Positions 29,879 through 39,325 are shown, counted from the stretch's first letter. The stretch: 64,000 nucleotides of DNA from Psychrobacter sp. DAB_AL43B (GCF_900168255.1 NZ_LT799838.1:620001-684000); one strand, 5' to 3'. Notes: generated by a model from the letters alone, not told the origin. A program made the numbers and translations.

Positions 29879-31261
29879 ATGTCTGATTCTTTAGTTTCTC
29901 ATAGCCCTAGCAGCAGTAGCCCTCACAATGAAGCCAGCCTGACCGAATGGCTTGATTATATGCAGCAGATCCATGTTTCTGCGATAGATATGGGCTTATC
30001 ACGCGTGCTACCAGTCGCTGAGGCACTAGGGGTGGTACAGTCAGCTAAAGATGACACTTATGTATTTACCGTCGCAGGCACCAATGGCAAAGGTTCAACG
30101 ACTGCGGTTATTGCGCAGATGTGCCAAGCTGCAGGGTATAAAACGGCACTGTATCAATCGCCTCATCTGAGCGTTTTTAACGAGCGTGTGCGCATCAATG
30201 GCGAGATGGTCAGTGATGAGACCTTAATTAATGCCTTTAGCAAAGTAGAAGCAGCACGGTTGCAGTGCGATTTAACTTTGTCATTTTTTGAGATGACGAC
30301 ACTCGCAGCTTTACTTATATTTGCCGAAGCAGATTGTGATGTTTGGGTATTAGAAGTAGGGCTGGGCGGACGTTTGGATGTGGTCAATATTATTGATGCT
30401 GATATGGCAGTCATTACCAACATCGCCATCGATCATGTCGATTGGCTAGGCGATAACGTTGAAGATATTGGTACGGAAAAAGCGGGTATCTTACGTGATG
30501 GCATTAGCGTGATTTATGGCGCTAATGAGATGCCAACCAGTGTACAGCAAGCCATTGATAAGCATCAGGCGACCTGTTATCAAATGGGGAAAGATTTTAG
30601 TTACCGCGAAATTGACTCAACTACGTGGCAATATAGCAATGCCGCTGTTACTTTACAATTGCCACGCCCTGCGCTGTCGTTGACCAATACCGCCAATGCC
30701 TTGTCAGCGGTATTGGCAAGTCCATTAAATGTTGATACCAATGCCATCGAGCAAGCCCTACAAACGGTAAAGCTCGCAGGTCGCTTTGATTACCGTGAGA
30801 TGCACGCTCGTCATTGGTTATTTGATGTGGCACATAATGAGCAGGGCGTTGAGTTTTTGTTGGCACAGTTATTACCGCTTTGGCAGCAGCATTTGGCAAA
30901 GAAACATACAGCTGAACAAGTTAATGAAATTAACCAAGCAAAAAGCGCACCTGCCAGCATTAAAATGCTGTTTTCCATGCTGGGTGATAAAGATATCAAT
31001 AAAGTCGTGCAGCGTTTGACCGAAGCAGGTTTACCGATTAGCGGCTGGTTTATTGCCGAAATTGATTATCCACGGGCAGCCAGTACGGAGCATTTGCAAG
31101 GTATCTTAGCGCGCTATGTCGATGATGCTCAGATACATGAGTTTAAACGTTTGTCAGAAGCAACCTATGCGATTATAGCTGCCAGTCAGCCACAAGATTT
31201 AATCGTGGTATGTGGCTCTTTTCATACGATTGGAGAGGCATTGTTTGCACTTGAGATGTGA
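29879..31261 (+). CDS. folC: Bifunctional folylpolyglutamate/dihydrofolate synthase
   Basis: Adds glutamates to folates and makes dihydrofolate, Mur-ligase family, 460 residues. The ATP-binding GTNGKGSTT is near residue 64, then the substrate loop LYQSPHLSVFNERVRING, the VLEVGLGGRLDVVN block and the Mg/ATP part NIAIDHVDWLG. The C-terminal ligand domain ends in VVCGSFHTIGEAL. A TTG six bases earlier is in frame but the ATG fits the ribosome site better. A short insertion (QVNEINQAKSAPAS) sits in the C-terminal domain. Confidence 0.95.
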   Translation: MSDSLVSHSPSSSSPHNEASLTEWLDYMQQIHVSAIDMGLSRVLPVAEALGVVQSAKDDTYVFTVAGTNGKGSTTAVIAQMCQAAGYKTALYQSPHLSVFNERVRINGEMVSDETLINAFSKVEAARLQCDLTLSFFEMTTLAALLIFAEADCDVWVLEVGLGGRLDVVNIIDADMAVITNIAIDHVDWLGDNVEDIGTEKAGILRDGISVIYGANEMPTSVQQAIDKHQATCYQMGKDFSYREIDSTTWQYSNAAVTLQLPRPALSLTNTANALSAVLASPLNVDTNAIEQALQTVKLAGRFDYREMHARHWLFDVAHNEQGVEFLLAQLLPLWQQHLAKKHTAEQVNEINQAKSAPASIKMLFSMLGDKDINKVVQRLTEAGLPISGWFIAEIDYPRAASTEHLQGILARYVDDAQIHEFKRLSEATYAIIAASQPQDLIVVCGSFHTIGEALFALEM

Positions 31262-31535
31262 TGATTTAAGTTAAAACCGTGACCGTTTAATGTTAGTCTT
31301 AGTAGCAGCGTGATGGCAGACAGCATGAAAAATATGCTTTATAATCAAAGTGATTTAGAAGGCTGTTATTAGAAGGTCGGCATAAAATTTGAAAACTGTT
31401 TGAAAACTGATAGACGTAATCGGCGGCAGTAACTGTTTATCAAGGCTATTTATAGTATAGCTTTCTATAACATAGCTTTGAGACGATAGCTTCGCCGCTC
31501 AATCAACCTTATTACCAACTAAGAGACGTAAACGG

Positions 31536-32741
31536 ATGAATTTTTCGAGACAAGCCTTATTGGGCATTGGGATGATTATAGGCGGTAGCGTGATGCTATA
31601 CGCTATGGTGCAACAGATTGGTGATACGAATAAACCAGCGCCAACGTCAGCGATGATAGATAAGCCAAGTAGCGATCAAGCGTCTCCGCAGCCACTGACG
31701 ACTGATATCGAGACAGAAAAACGTATCTTGGCACAAAAACAAAAAGAACGTGCGGCTCGCGTCGCAGAGCAAGAAAAGCGTGCCAAGCTGTTCTTAACTG
31801 AACAAGAGGCCGCTGAGGCACAAGCATTGGCAAAAGCAAGAGCTGAAAGTCAGCAGTATATGGCTAGCAGCGCACCCGCTGCTGAAGACAGTGTCAATAA
31901 AGAGACGGCAAAAAATACACTTGAAACGCCAACCACGCAGTTGAGCAATAATAATAGCGCTAATACATCAGCTGACACGACCACAAACTCGAGTACTAAC
32001 GACCAGCAAAAATCTGCCCAAGCGCAACAAGAAGCTCAGCGACAAGCCAGCATCAGAGCACAAGCCGCTGCTAAAAAGTTAGCAGATAGCAAAAAAGAAG
32101 CTGAAGCGAAAAGGCAGGCTGAAGCACAGGCCATGGCTGAGAACAAAAGAGAGGCGGCTAAAGTAGCAGAAGCAGCTAAGAATGAGCCGCCTAAGTCGCC
32201 CTCTGATTATCAAGTCAAAAGAGGCGATGGTCTGATTAAACTGGCACGGCAATACAATATGCCGGTAGAAGTCTTGGCTCAAGCGAACAACCTCTCACCA
32301 TCGGCATCGTTACAGCTGGGTCAAAATATAACCATCCCATCACGTAAGCAAGTACAGCGTTTAGAGCGTGAAGCAACAACTGCTGAGCAATCGCGTGAAG
32401 ACAAGCGTCAAAAAGAAGAAGCGTTAGCCAAGAAGTCGGTTGATGCGAAGCGTGACGCCCAGCAGAAACTCAGTGAGGCTCGCAAGGAAGTTAAAGAAAC
32501 TGATGCTAAAGGTAGCTTTGGCGTGCAAGTGGCGTTGGCGAATGACCAAGCCAAAGCGGATGAATTAGCAAAAAAATTCCAAGCAGCAGGCTATCAAGTT
32601 AAGACCAGTACTACTAGTCGCGGTGTACGCGTGGTCGTAGGTCCCGAGCGTGGTAAAGTAGCTGCTTTAGCCCTAAAAGATAAAATCAATAGCGACCCCA
32701 AAGTTAATACGACCAGTGCTTGGGTATTATACTGGCGCTAA
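31536..32741 (+). CDS. LysM and SPOR domain cell-envelope protein (DedD-like position)
   Basis: 401 residues. An N-terminal membrane anchor (about 7-26) is followed by a long Ala/Lys/Glu-rich coiled-coil stretch, a LysM domain (about 225-270, YQVKRGDGLIKLARQYNMPVEVLAQANNL), a second charged coil and a C-terminal SPOR domain (FGVQVALANDQAKADELAKKF, ending AWVLYWR). SPOR domains bind septal glycan strands stripped of stem peptides, so a role at the division site is likely. It occupies the dedD slot after folC, but LysM is not part of E. coli DedD. Confidence 0.88.
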   Translation: MNFSRQALLGIGMIIGGSVMLYAMVQQIGDTNKPAPTSAMIDKPSSDQASPQPLTTDIETEKRILAQKQKERAARVAEQEKRAKLFLTEQEAAEAQALAKARAESQQYMASSAPAAEDSVNKETAKNTLETPTTQLSNNNSANTSADTTTNSSTNDQQKSAQAQQEAQRQASIRAQAAAKKLADSKKEAEAKRQAEAQAMAENKREAAKVAEAAKNEPPKSPSDYQVKRGDGLIKLARQYNMPVEVLAQANNLSPSASLQLGQNITIPSRKQVQRLEREATTAEQSREDKRQKEEALAKKSVDAKRDAQQKLSEARKEVKETDAKGSFGVQVALANDQAKADELAKKFQAAGYQVKTSTTSRGVRVVVGPERGKVAALALKDKINSDPKVNTTSAWVLYWR

Positions 32742-32831
32742 AATAGCGTCTAGGCTGCTACAAATGAATGATTCCTAAATAAATAGCATAGCTTTCGTTA
32801 TATTTATTTAGCTTCTTACTTTCTTATGATT

Positions 32832-32860
32832 AAAACACGACATCTGATGTCGTGTTTTTT
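32832..32860 (+). terminator. Terminator after the SPOR gene
   Basis: AAAACACGACATC and GATGTCGTGTTTT form a nearly perfect hairpin that ends in a T run. It lies about 90 bp after the SPOR stop. Confidence 0.85.
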
Positions 32861-32930
32861 GTTTTAGTGTTTGCTGATTAGCCCATGCTTAGTTACGATG
32901 AGCGTCGCTTTTTTCTGTTTCTCTCTGTAT

Positions 32931-32960
32931 AACCTGTCAGCCTATAAGGGCTGACAGGTT
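32931..32960. repeat. Perfect inverted repeat upstream of DUF2726 gene
   Basis: AACCTGTCAGCC and GGCTGACAGGTT are perfect 12-base arms around TATAAG. There is no U tail on either strand, so it is a hairpin or operator rather than a classic terminator. It is 93 bp before the DUF2726 start. Confidence 0.5.
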
Positions 32961-33052
32961 GCGGTTAGAGGTATGTCATCTTTAGCCAAGCTATCATATT
33001 AGCAAGGCTATCATACCTATCTAACTGTTTTGATAATGTATAAGGTAAAACA

Positions 33053-33583
33053 ATGTCATTTGGTGTTATATTTTTAATATTGGCGGTTGGGTTTTTGGGG
33101 CTTATTACCTTACCAAAACTGTTTTCTACTAAACAAATTACTGAACCTGACCCGCAACCTGTACGCGGCGACGAGCTACCTATTTGGCCATTCGCGCCGA
33201 TGCCGATTATGACCGCTACTGAGGTAATATTTTTTAATAAGTTAAAAAATGCGCTGCCGGAATATCATATCTTTGTGCAAGTTCAGCTGTCACGAATCAT
33301 CGAGACGAACAGTAATGAGACCTCCGAGCGTAGCTTTTGGTTTAATCGAATCTGCCGTCAAAGTGTCGATTATGTGATCGTCGACGTTGATGCACAGACT
33401 ACTTTGGTGGCCATCGAGCTTGATGATTGGACGCATAGCAGTAAAGCGCGACAAAAAGCGGATGATAAAAAAGATAAAGCCCTTGCTAGCGCGGGTATTG
33501 CCATTGTACGCTTTCATGCGGAACGTATGCCTAGTGCGGATATGCTGAGATATGAGCTAATGCAGGTTATTGAAAGTTATTGA
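33053..33583 (+). CDS. DUF2726 family membrane-anchored protein
   Basis: 176 residues with an N-terminal membrane helix (about 4-20) and a soluble DUF2726 domain: ATEVIFFNKLKNALPEYHIFVQVQLSRII, then SVDYVIVDVDAQTTLVAIELDDWTH, then KDKALASAGIAIVRFHAERMP. The arrangement (an Asp, then IELDD, then the K-DKAL-x-x-AG-I block) resembles restriction-endonuclease-like folds, so nuclease ancestry is plausible; this is inference. Single gene, AT-rich flanks. Confidence 0.82.
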   Translation: MSFGVIFLILAVGFLGLITLPKLFSTKQITEPDPQPVRGDELPIWPFAPMPIMTATEVIFFNKLKNALPEYHIFVQVQLSRIIETNSNETSERSFWFNRICRQSVDYVIVDVDAQTTLVAIELDDWTHSSKARQKADDKKDKALASAGIAIVRFHAERMPSADMLRYELMQVIESY

Positions 33584-33827
33584 TAAGACGAATCAATAGT
33601 TTATTCTGCTATGAAAATTATTAACTTAGTTTTTACGTAACATAACGATAATAATTCTTTACCTTATAGACTAATTTAGCTAATAAATGTATGATTATTT
33701 ACTTACAAGTGGACTTAAGTTTTCTTATTCTTAATTTGTCTTTTATCTTATTAAGAATCGCGAAAATGAATAAGTAAATTGAATTATATTATTCCAAAAA
33801 AATTCTATCAAGGTAAAGGACTATTCT

Positions 33828-35303
33828 ATGAAAGTTTTTAAACTCACGGCAGTGGCACTAGCAAGTACCCTTTTATTAGCAGGTTGTGGCAGCGACAGTG
33901 ATAATAATGGCTCTAGTAGTAATGGTCCAAACATTCCAGGTGTTCCTTCTAAACCAACTGTAGATAACAGTGTTGCTGAAATTGATCAAGCTAAAAGTAT
34001 TATTCAAACCGCTAAGCAGTTTGTTTTAGACAATCAAGCAATCTCAGACGCTTATGAAGGCGCGAGCGATATTTTGACTAATAAACAACAGCAGCGTATT
34101 GATATCACTTTTGAGATACCAGAAAGTCTATCTACCTATATGAAAACAAAGAATAAGCAAAAGCTTACATCAGCCGATATTATCGCTTTAGGAACCGATG
34201 CTGACTTTAATAATGCGATAGGCAATATTACCTTAGCACCTAGCAGCGACTTTACTGCCATACAAAACGCAAATGGCGAATTTACTTTGTCTGGTACGAC
34301 TACTGTCTTGAGTGAAAAAGAAGACTATATTTATAATCCTGAAACTGGTTACGGTGAATGGGTAGTTGTTGAAGATACATTTAGTACTACGTTTAATGGT
34401 TTCAAAAACAGTTTAAGCTCAAATGCTAGTAGTACAACTTTCAGCGGTGGTTTTGGCTTTAATAGCATTAATATTGGTTCAGGTAGTGAGCAAGTTGTCT
34501 TTAGCTCAACCTCAAAGGGAGCCACTATTAGTGGAGAGTTTAGCGACAAAGTTATAGTCAATGATGAGTTTGACTTAAACGATGTAAACCGAGCAGGCAT
34601 TACCCTTAAAAGAGCGGTAATGGAATTGGGTGATTTGAAGATACAAGCCAATGACAGCATTATTAATGCCACTAAATTTAAAATTGCATTTTTAGATATG
34701 AGTCATAAACTTGCAAATGGTAAATTAGTGGTCAGAACGCTACCATCAACCATCAATTTGACAGGTCAGCTTATAAAAGTGAAACCTGCGACTAATGCTA
34801 CCATTACACTAAACGCAGTTGCTAATGAAAATGATATTAAAAATATTATTAAAGTTACGGCAGACGGTAATGTTGAAGAAATCGCTAATAAGTTTGTCGG
34901 TATGGATGTCGTGCTATCACTCAAAGGTACAGTAGCAGGAAAGAATACGACTAGCACTTCTCCTGTTCCTCTTGATATCCAAGTAAACCTAAAGCGTACT
35001 GCTCGCAATGTAATTGAGTTACAAGCTCTAACTGCAACTGTTAATAAGAAAAACCTATACGTAACTGGTAAAACGACTTTAGATAGCGACTACAATGTCA
35101 TTAGAACAGAGCTAACTTTCACTCAAAACAATGCAGTTATTGTATTAAATCTTGATGCCAATAATGACATTATAAAGCAAGATACTAGCACAGGTAAGCT
35201 TGCTGATATCAAGGTAAATGGCAGAATTTATGGTGAATTATTAGAAAACAATGGCAACACAAATGCTAAATTTATTGATAAATCCTTTATTCCTCTAGGC
35301 TAA
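33828..35303 (+). CDS. Lipoprotein of unknown function
   Basis: 491 residues. A signal peptide with lipobox LAGC at about 17-20 is followed by a Ser/Asn/Gly/Pro linker. After a short helical part (SIIQTAKQFVLDNQAISDAYEGASDILTNKQQQ) comes a long beta-rich region with many Asn, Thr and Ser residues and alternating hydrophobics (NGEFTLSGTTTVLS, ITLKRAVMELGDLKIQANDS, VVLSLKGTVAG). I recognise no named domain. The shape suggests an outer-membrane or surface lipoprotein. The ATG has AAGGTAAAGGA upstream and a terminator follows. Confidence 0.8.
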   Translation: MKVFKLTAVALASTLLLAGCGSDSDNNGSSSNGPNIPGVPSKPTVDNSVAEIDQAKSIIQTAKQFVLDNQAISDAYEGASDILTNKQQQRIDITFEIPESLSTYMKTKNKQKLTSADIIALGTDADFNNAIGNITLAPSSDFTAIQNANGEFTLSGTTTVLSEKEDYIYNPETGYGEWVVVEDTFSTTFNGFKNSLSSNASSTTFSGGFGFNSINIGSGSEQVVFSSTSKGATISGEFSDKVIVNDEFDLNDVNRAGITLKRAVMELGDLKIQANDSIINATKFKIAFLDMSHKLANGKLVVRTLPSTINLTGQLIKVKPATNATITLNAVANENDIKNIIKVTADGNVEEIANKFVGMDVVLSLKGTVAGKNTTSTSPVPLDIQVNLKRTARNVIELQALTATVNKKNLYVTGKTTLDSDYNVIRTELTFTQNNAVIVLNLDANNDIIKQDTSTGKLADIKVNGRIYGELLENNGNTNAKFIDKSFIPLG

Positions 35304-35336
35304 TTATAAGTATTTGAGATATTTATAATACTCGAG

Positions 35337-35365
35337 AAAGAGACAGCTAGCCCTGTCTCTTTTTT
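35337..35365 (+). terminator. Terminator after the lipoprotein gene
   Basis: AAAGAGACAG and CTGTCTCTTT pair around CTAGCC, with a T run directly after. It lies 33 bp past the lipoprotein stop and 36 bp before the next start. Confidence 0.82.
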
Positions 35366-35400
35366 ATGCCTGACGTCTTTTTAATACCGCTGAGAATATT

Positions 35401-36669
35401 ATGACTATGTTTTGTACCTATCGTGCTAGCTGTGTTAAAAAATCAAGGTGGATAGACCAATCGCCTAAGCGTATGCAAGAGGGTCGTGCTTATTGCCAAT
35501 CCACTTTATCCGTTAACCTATTATTGCTCATGAGTATGGGTATTGGCGTGTCTGCTACGGCGCAACAATCCAATCCTGTGTTTATGGAAGCTCCGGCTGT
35601 GGCAAGCCAATGGATAGCACCGCAGGTGACTACGGAGATTATGATTACCGCCCATAGCCCAGCGCAGCCAATTGCTGCTTTTATTAAGGAATGGGATGCG
35701 CCTCTAGAGTCGGGCAAGCATGCTTATGCGCAAGGACGCATGGCAGTAGAGGTGCGCCCAGCGAATAGTGCAATTAGTTATGGGTTGGGCTGGCGCTATG
35801 ATTATATGATGCGTTTTAATCAAGAAACAGCCAACTTATACTGGCAATATAAAAACAAACAGATTCCTAATAAAGATCAGGTTTACCCGATCTATCTAGA
35901 AGCAAAGCATAATGAGCGTGTTGGCGCAAATATAGGTTTTACTCAGAAAATCGTTCCTAATTGGCAACTGACGGCATACGCGAATCTTTGGAAAGGGCTA
36001 CATGCGCTTGAAGGGGATGCAGTAGGGACGTTGACTTCTCAGGCGGCTCTTGAGGGCGAAACGATTAGGAATATCGATCGTTTAAACAATATTAAAACGG
36101 ATTTAAATTATTATTACGATAAGCCCGCACTTGGAGAAGAAGACCTAAATTGGTATCCGGATAAGCCTACAGGTTATGGCTATTCAGTAGATATCCAGCT
36201 GGCAGGGCAGATAACAGATAAGACCGCGCTTTTGGTTCGTGGCTATGATGTGCTTGGTCGCATGCATTGGCAAGACATGCCGAGTACTGAGTACGTATTA
36301 GATTACGATGTAAATAGAGCAATTATTGATGAAACGCACGGTCAATTAAGAACTAATAATGTTACTCAGACATTACCTTGGCGTATTGAGGGCAGTTTGA
36401 CTCATCAATTGACAGATAAATGGCAGCTTGGTACCCATGCGCAAGCGAATGATATTGAAACCCTTTATCAGTTGTCAGCTGGTTATCAACTAGATAATCC
36501 ATCTATGCCTATACCTATAGTTATTACCGGATTAATAGAACCGCAAACACAGGCACTTGGTTTAGCGATAGATAGCAAGTATGGTGGGATTAAATTACTG
36601 ACTGATGATATTGATGCTGAAAAAGCCAAACGTAGTGAGATTAGCTTATATGGACGTTATGCTTGGTAA
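35401..36669 (+). CDS. Predicted outer-membrane beta-barrel protein of unknown function
   Basis: 422 residues. A hydrophobic signal-like segment (LSVNLLLLMSMGIGVSATAQ, about 39-58) lies after a basic leader; an ATG at 35473 would give a more usual signal peptide. The mature part is rich in alternating aromatic and polar strands (ISYGLGWRYDYMMRFNQ, YGYSVDIQLAGQITDKTALLVRGYD) and ends in the aromatic-terminated ISLYGRYAW, the C-terminal pattern recognised by the BAM complex. I do not recognise a specific family. It is probably transcribed alone. Confidence 0.78.
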   Translation: MTMFCTYRASCVKKSRWIDQSPKRMQEGRAYCQSTLSVNLLLLMSMGIGVSATAQQSNPVFMEAPAVASQWIAPQVTTEIMITAHSPAQPIAAFIKEWDAPLESGKHAYAQGRMAVEVRPANSAISYGLGWRYDYMMRFNQETANLYWQYKNKQIPNKDQVYPIYLEAKHNERVGANIGFTQKIVPNWQLTAYANLWKGLHALEGDAVGTLTSQAALEGETIRNIDRLNNIKTDLNYYYDKPALGEEDLNWYPDKPTGYGYSVDIQLAGQITDKTALLVRGYDVLGRMHWQDMPSTEYVLDYDVNRAIIDETHGQLRTNNVTQTLPWRIEGSLTHQLTDKWQLGTHAQANDIETLYQLSAGYQLDNPSMPIPIVITGLIEPQTQALGLAIDSKYGGIKLLTDDIDAEKAKRSEISLYGRYAW

Positions 36670-36731
36670 GCAATCAATTTAGAAAATCGGTTGCTTAAAT
36701 TAACAGCTCAGCATGATAAAAAGCATAGTTG

Positions 36732-37685
36732 CTAAAACTTATCTTCTGCTCCGTCGCGTAGCTTAGGGTAGATGACTATCGGTCTATCTCCTTCGAAGTA
36801 TAGTCCTGTTTTTAGTGCGCCATTTTCATCGTAGATAAAAGGCGATTGACGTCCATCGTAAAAGTCGCGTTTGCTGAACCATTCGATATAATGCGCGGCG
36901 CGCAATGCGGCTATATCAATCGTAGCGAGATTAGCCGTATCATTCTTATCGCACCATTCATGTATCGGAAAACTCGGCGCTAACCAAGCAGGATAAATAA
37001 AGTCATTGGCGTTTATTGGCAAAAAGAACCGACCCTTTATGACACCATAACGCTTATCAATCTTAACTTGTCCATGCTTTTCGGTTTCCACCCACACCGT
37101 ACGAAACTGTTTGGTTTGCATATGGGTCATTTTGCGCTGCAAATTATCGTTGGAATTAATCCCAACCCAATTTTCAGGCTCAAAAGGCACTGATCCCATA
37201 AAGAATTTAATCGCCAACTCCCAATGTTCGGTTAGCTTTTCTTTATGGTTATATAAAATCAAATCTAGCTCGCCAGTCGTCTGTTTGCCGTTGAATAACT
37301 GCACATTACTAGCCAGTATCTCGTATGGATGTAAGTTACGCGCAAAACCATCTTCTAACCAAAATGATAGCAATCCTTCAAAATGAAAACCCAAACGATT
37401 GGGGCTGGGCCTTTTTAATAAATAGCGGGTTAGCTCCTGATAATCATTGGTAGTATCCAGCTCTTTTAAACGCTGCTGATATGCCTCAAACTGCATTTGC
37501 CAAAAACTTGCGCTATGTACCGTAATCGCATGTGTATTCTGATGTGGCGCAAAGTCCAGCCACGCCGTCAAAACATTTGGACATGCCAGCACGTAAGCCA
37601 AATCTCGCACATAAGGTCGCTGGTATGCTTCCCAAGGTGCATAAGTTGTGGGAGTATCAGGGCGTGTAGTCTTAAACTCAGACAT
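36732..37685 (-). CDS. DUF1853 family protein
   Basis: 317 residues, cytoplasmic, no signal. The conserved block LGFHFEGLLSFWLEDGFA is followed by TTGELDLILYNHKEKLTEHWELAIKFFMG, which is typical of DUF1853. The GELDLIL...ELAIKF pattern resembles the core of the restriction-endonuclease-like fold (Asp, then E-x-K), so a nuclease link is possible but unproven. Convergent with the outer-membrane gene upstream in the window. Confidence 0.82.
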   Translation of the reverse strand: MSEFKTTRPDTPTTYAPWEAYQRPYVRDLAYVLACPNVLTAWLDFAPHQNTHAITVHSASFWQMQFEAYQQRLKELDTTNDYQELTRYLLKRPSPNRLGFHFEGLLSFWLEDGFARNLHPYEILASNVQLFNGKQTTGELDLILYNHKEKLTEHWELAIKFFMGSVPFEPENWVGINSNDNLQRKMTHMQTKQFRTVWVETEKHGQVKIDKRYGVIKGRFFLPINANDFIYPAWLAPSFPIHEWCDKNDTANLATIDIAALRAAHYIEWFSKRDFYDGRQSPFIYDENGALKTGLYFEGDRPIVIYPKLRDGAEDKF

Positions 37686-38097
37686 AGGTCAAACCAGAGT
37701 AAACATAAGGTATTTACCCTAGCGGCTTGTTTAGTAAAAGTCTATAGATGACAAGTATCAGCTAGGGTAGTGCTTGATTGTCCTATTACTAAATCATGAT
37801 ATAAAAATTAAGCTGAATATCTGGTGCATTTGATAATAAAGGCACTAGGATAATGATCAGAAATTTTAGTATAGCCAATGACAATTTGGGTGGTTTGTTA
37901 AATATTTTTTGGACTGATGATTTTGTGATGGTTGAAACTTCAGATTTTTCTAAGTGTGACATATTTATAGCTCCATATTTACCGTAACTTGATTGATACG
38001 GCTCTCAACATGGCTCTATGGTATGAGGTGTGGCTAATTAAAAAAATCCCCTTAACCTATGCTTATATAGATTAACTTAGGTTGAGGTACAATTAAA
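37686..38097. other. AT-rich intergenic region with one small ORF
   Basis: About 410 bp between the DUF1853 gene and an isolated minus-strand gene. It holds a possible 57-codon minus-strand ORF (separate entry). A 44-codon plus-strand frame overlaps the same stretch, without a convincing ribosome site. No copy of the tRNA-Pro att core is present here, so there is no sign of a second island boundary. Confidence 0.4.
37789..37962 (-). CDS. Candidate small membrane peptide
   Basis: 57 codons from an ATG at 37962 with GGAGC seven bases upstream. A Ser/Lys-rich N-terminus is followed by a hydrophobic helix (LSLAILKFLIIILVPLLSNA). The layout fits a small inner-membrane or exported peptide. No family is recognised, and an open frame this short in AT-rich DNA may be chance. 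Confidence 0.35.
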   Translation of the reverse strand: MSHLEKSEVSTITKSSVQKIFNKPPKLSLAILKFLIIILVPLLSNAPDIQLNFYIMI

Positions 38098-39096
38098 TTA
38101 TGATTGTGGTCTGCCTGCTTCACTAGCATAGCTAGGTGATACTTCTTTAATCCATGGTTTTAAGTTTATAGTATGATTAGGGAGTTCTGTATCAAAGCCA
38201 GCATCTATTAATTTAGACCATACTATTTCACACATTTCACCTATCTTTATATTGTTTTCGATATCTCGTTTCCAATGTTCTATAGCTGTATGTTTTGCAA
38301 ACTCTTTAGCTAGTATTTTTTTCTGACTAATTCCTTTACGAGGTTCAAAGTGCATTCTATTTTCAATAGGTTTATTATTTATAACCTCTTCTTCAATTCT
38401 TAATAAATCTTTATGTAAAATAATTAAATTATCAATATTTATACGAATTTCAATAAATGAAAATGTATCTCTTTTATCAAATGAACATAGATAAGGAAAT
38501 TTCTCTGTAAATTCATTTAAATCATCGTCATCCGTAGAGTCAATCACAAAGCTTAAGGTGTTAATTTCTAACATACGATATTTTTTATCTTTCACAGTTA
38601 TATCCCATTCATCGAGTTGCTTTGGCTTACATGGATTGTCATTATGACTAGAGTTATAAACAAAACCTTCTATTAAAAGTAATAAAGTCGAATCTTGTAA
38701 ATTATTAACCATCGCTAAATTAAACAAAGAATATTCATCTACTCTGAATAAGATAAACCCCATATATAAATCATCTATTAATCCATTAGATACTCTTTTT
38801 TCCAGTTTATGTGCAATCTTTAAAGTTGGCTTTACTTCTTCTTCACTTAAGCTGTAGACATCGTTAGGAAAGACATTTGAATCATAAGATTCAATCTTTA
38901 CACGTAATGGCTTTTTAGAAAGATTGTCCATACGAAAATGAATAAAAGCATTTACTCCTCTACTAGATATTAGTTTTAACAATTTTTTTGGTTTTATATT
39001 ATCAGTTTTATATTTTCTATTTAAGTATTCGCTAGCTTCTTGCAAGCTATAATATTCTAAAGTATCGAAACTTAATGCTATATCGTTATTGCTCAC
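38098..39096 (-). CDS. Hypothetical protein just outside the island, sharing an island-type upstream element
   Basis: 332 residues from a GTG start with AGAGGTG seven bases upstream. The N-terminus (YYSLQEASEYLNRKYKTDNIKPKKLLKLI) looks like a small helical DNA-binding or MerR-like fold; the middle is rich in Asp, Ile and Leu; the C-terminus has IEHWKRDIENNIKIGEMCEIVW. No family recognised. The base composition is markedly AT-rich compared with the core genes. Its upstream 40 bases match those of the island gene at 55929-56795 at 33 positions, at the same distance from the start codon. It is probably a relic of an earlier insertion at this tRNA or a companion of the island. Confidence 0.72.
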   Translation of the reverse strand: MSNNDIALSFDTLEYYSLQEASEYLNRKYKTDNIKPKKLLKLISSRGVNAFIHFRMDNLSKKPLRVKIESYDSNVFPNDVYSLSEEEVKPTLKIAHKLEKRVSNGLIDDLYMGFILFRVDEYSLFNLAMVNNLQDSTLLLLIEGFVYNSSHNDNPCKPKQLDEWDITVKDKKYRMLEINTLSFVIDSTDDDDLNEFTEKFPYLCSFDKRDTFSFIEIRINIDNLIILHKDLLRIEEEVINNKPIENRMHFEPRKGISQKKILAKEFAKHTAIEHWKRDIENNIKIGEMCEIVWSKLIDAGFDTELPNHTINLKPWIKEVSPSYASEAGRPQS

Positions 39097-39107
39097 AATT
39101 CACACCT

Positions 39108-39147
39108 CTACACTCTTAAATCAAAGTAGATGCAAGGTGGTGATAGT
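39108..39147 (-). promoter_or_regulatory. Conserved upstream element, copy A
   Basis: 40 bases matching 56807-56846 at 33 positions. Both copies begin 11 bases upstream of a minus-strand start codon. Read on the minus strand, each contains TTGCAY, 17 bases, then TRTAGR, a plausible weak sigma-70 promoter. That would place transcription start almost at the start codon, so the match may instead reflect a regulator site. Confidence 0.5.
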
Positions 39148-39252
39148 ACAAGAATATGAGTAAATACCTTTTACTTGATCATTCCTAGCCTTGCCCAAAG
39201 TTCTATCATTTGTTCTTTGAATACATCATACAATCACTAGCCAAATTTAGCA

Positions 39253-39288
39253 TAAAAAAAGCCAACCATTGAAAACAATGATTGGCTT
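39253..39288 (-). terminator. Probable original terminator of tRNA-Pro, now displaced
   Basis: On the minus strand: AAGCCAATCATTG, loop TTTT, CAATGGTTGGCTT, then seven Ts. The one imperfect pair is a G-U wobble on the minus strand but a C-A mismatch on the plus strand, which supports minus-strand use. It lies 19 bases beyond the left att copy, where the end of tRNA-Pro would have been before island insertion. Confidence 0.7.
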
Positions 39289-39306
39289 TTCTGTATTACT
39301 ACTATA

Positions 39307-39325
39307 TTTGGTCGGAACGGCAGGA
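39307..39325. repeat. attL: left direct repeat of the tRNA-Pro island
   Basis: TTTGGTCGGAACGGCAGGA is identical to 58317-58335, which is the 3' end of tRNA-Pro including the CCA. No tRNA body follows it here. The two copies bound a segment of about 19 kb with an integrase at its right end, as expected of tRNA-targeted integration. Confidence 0.93.
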
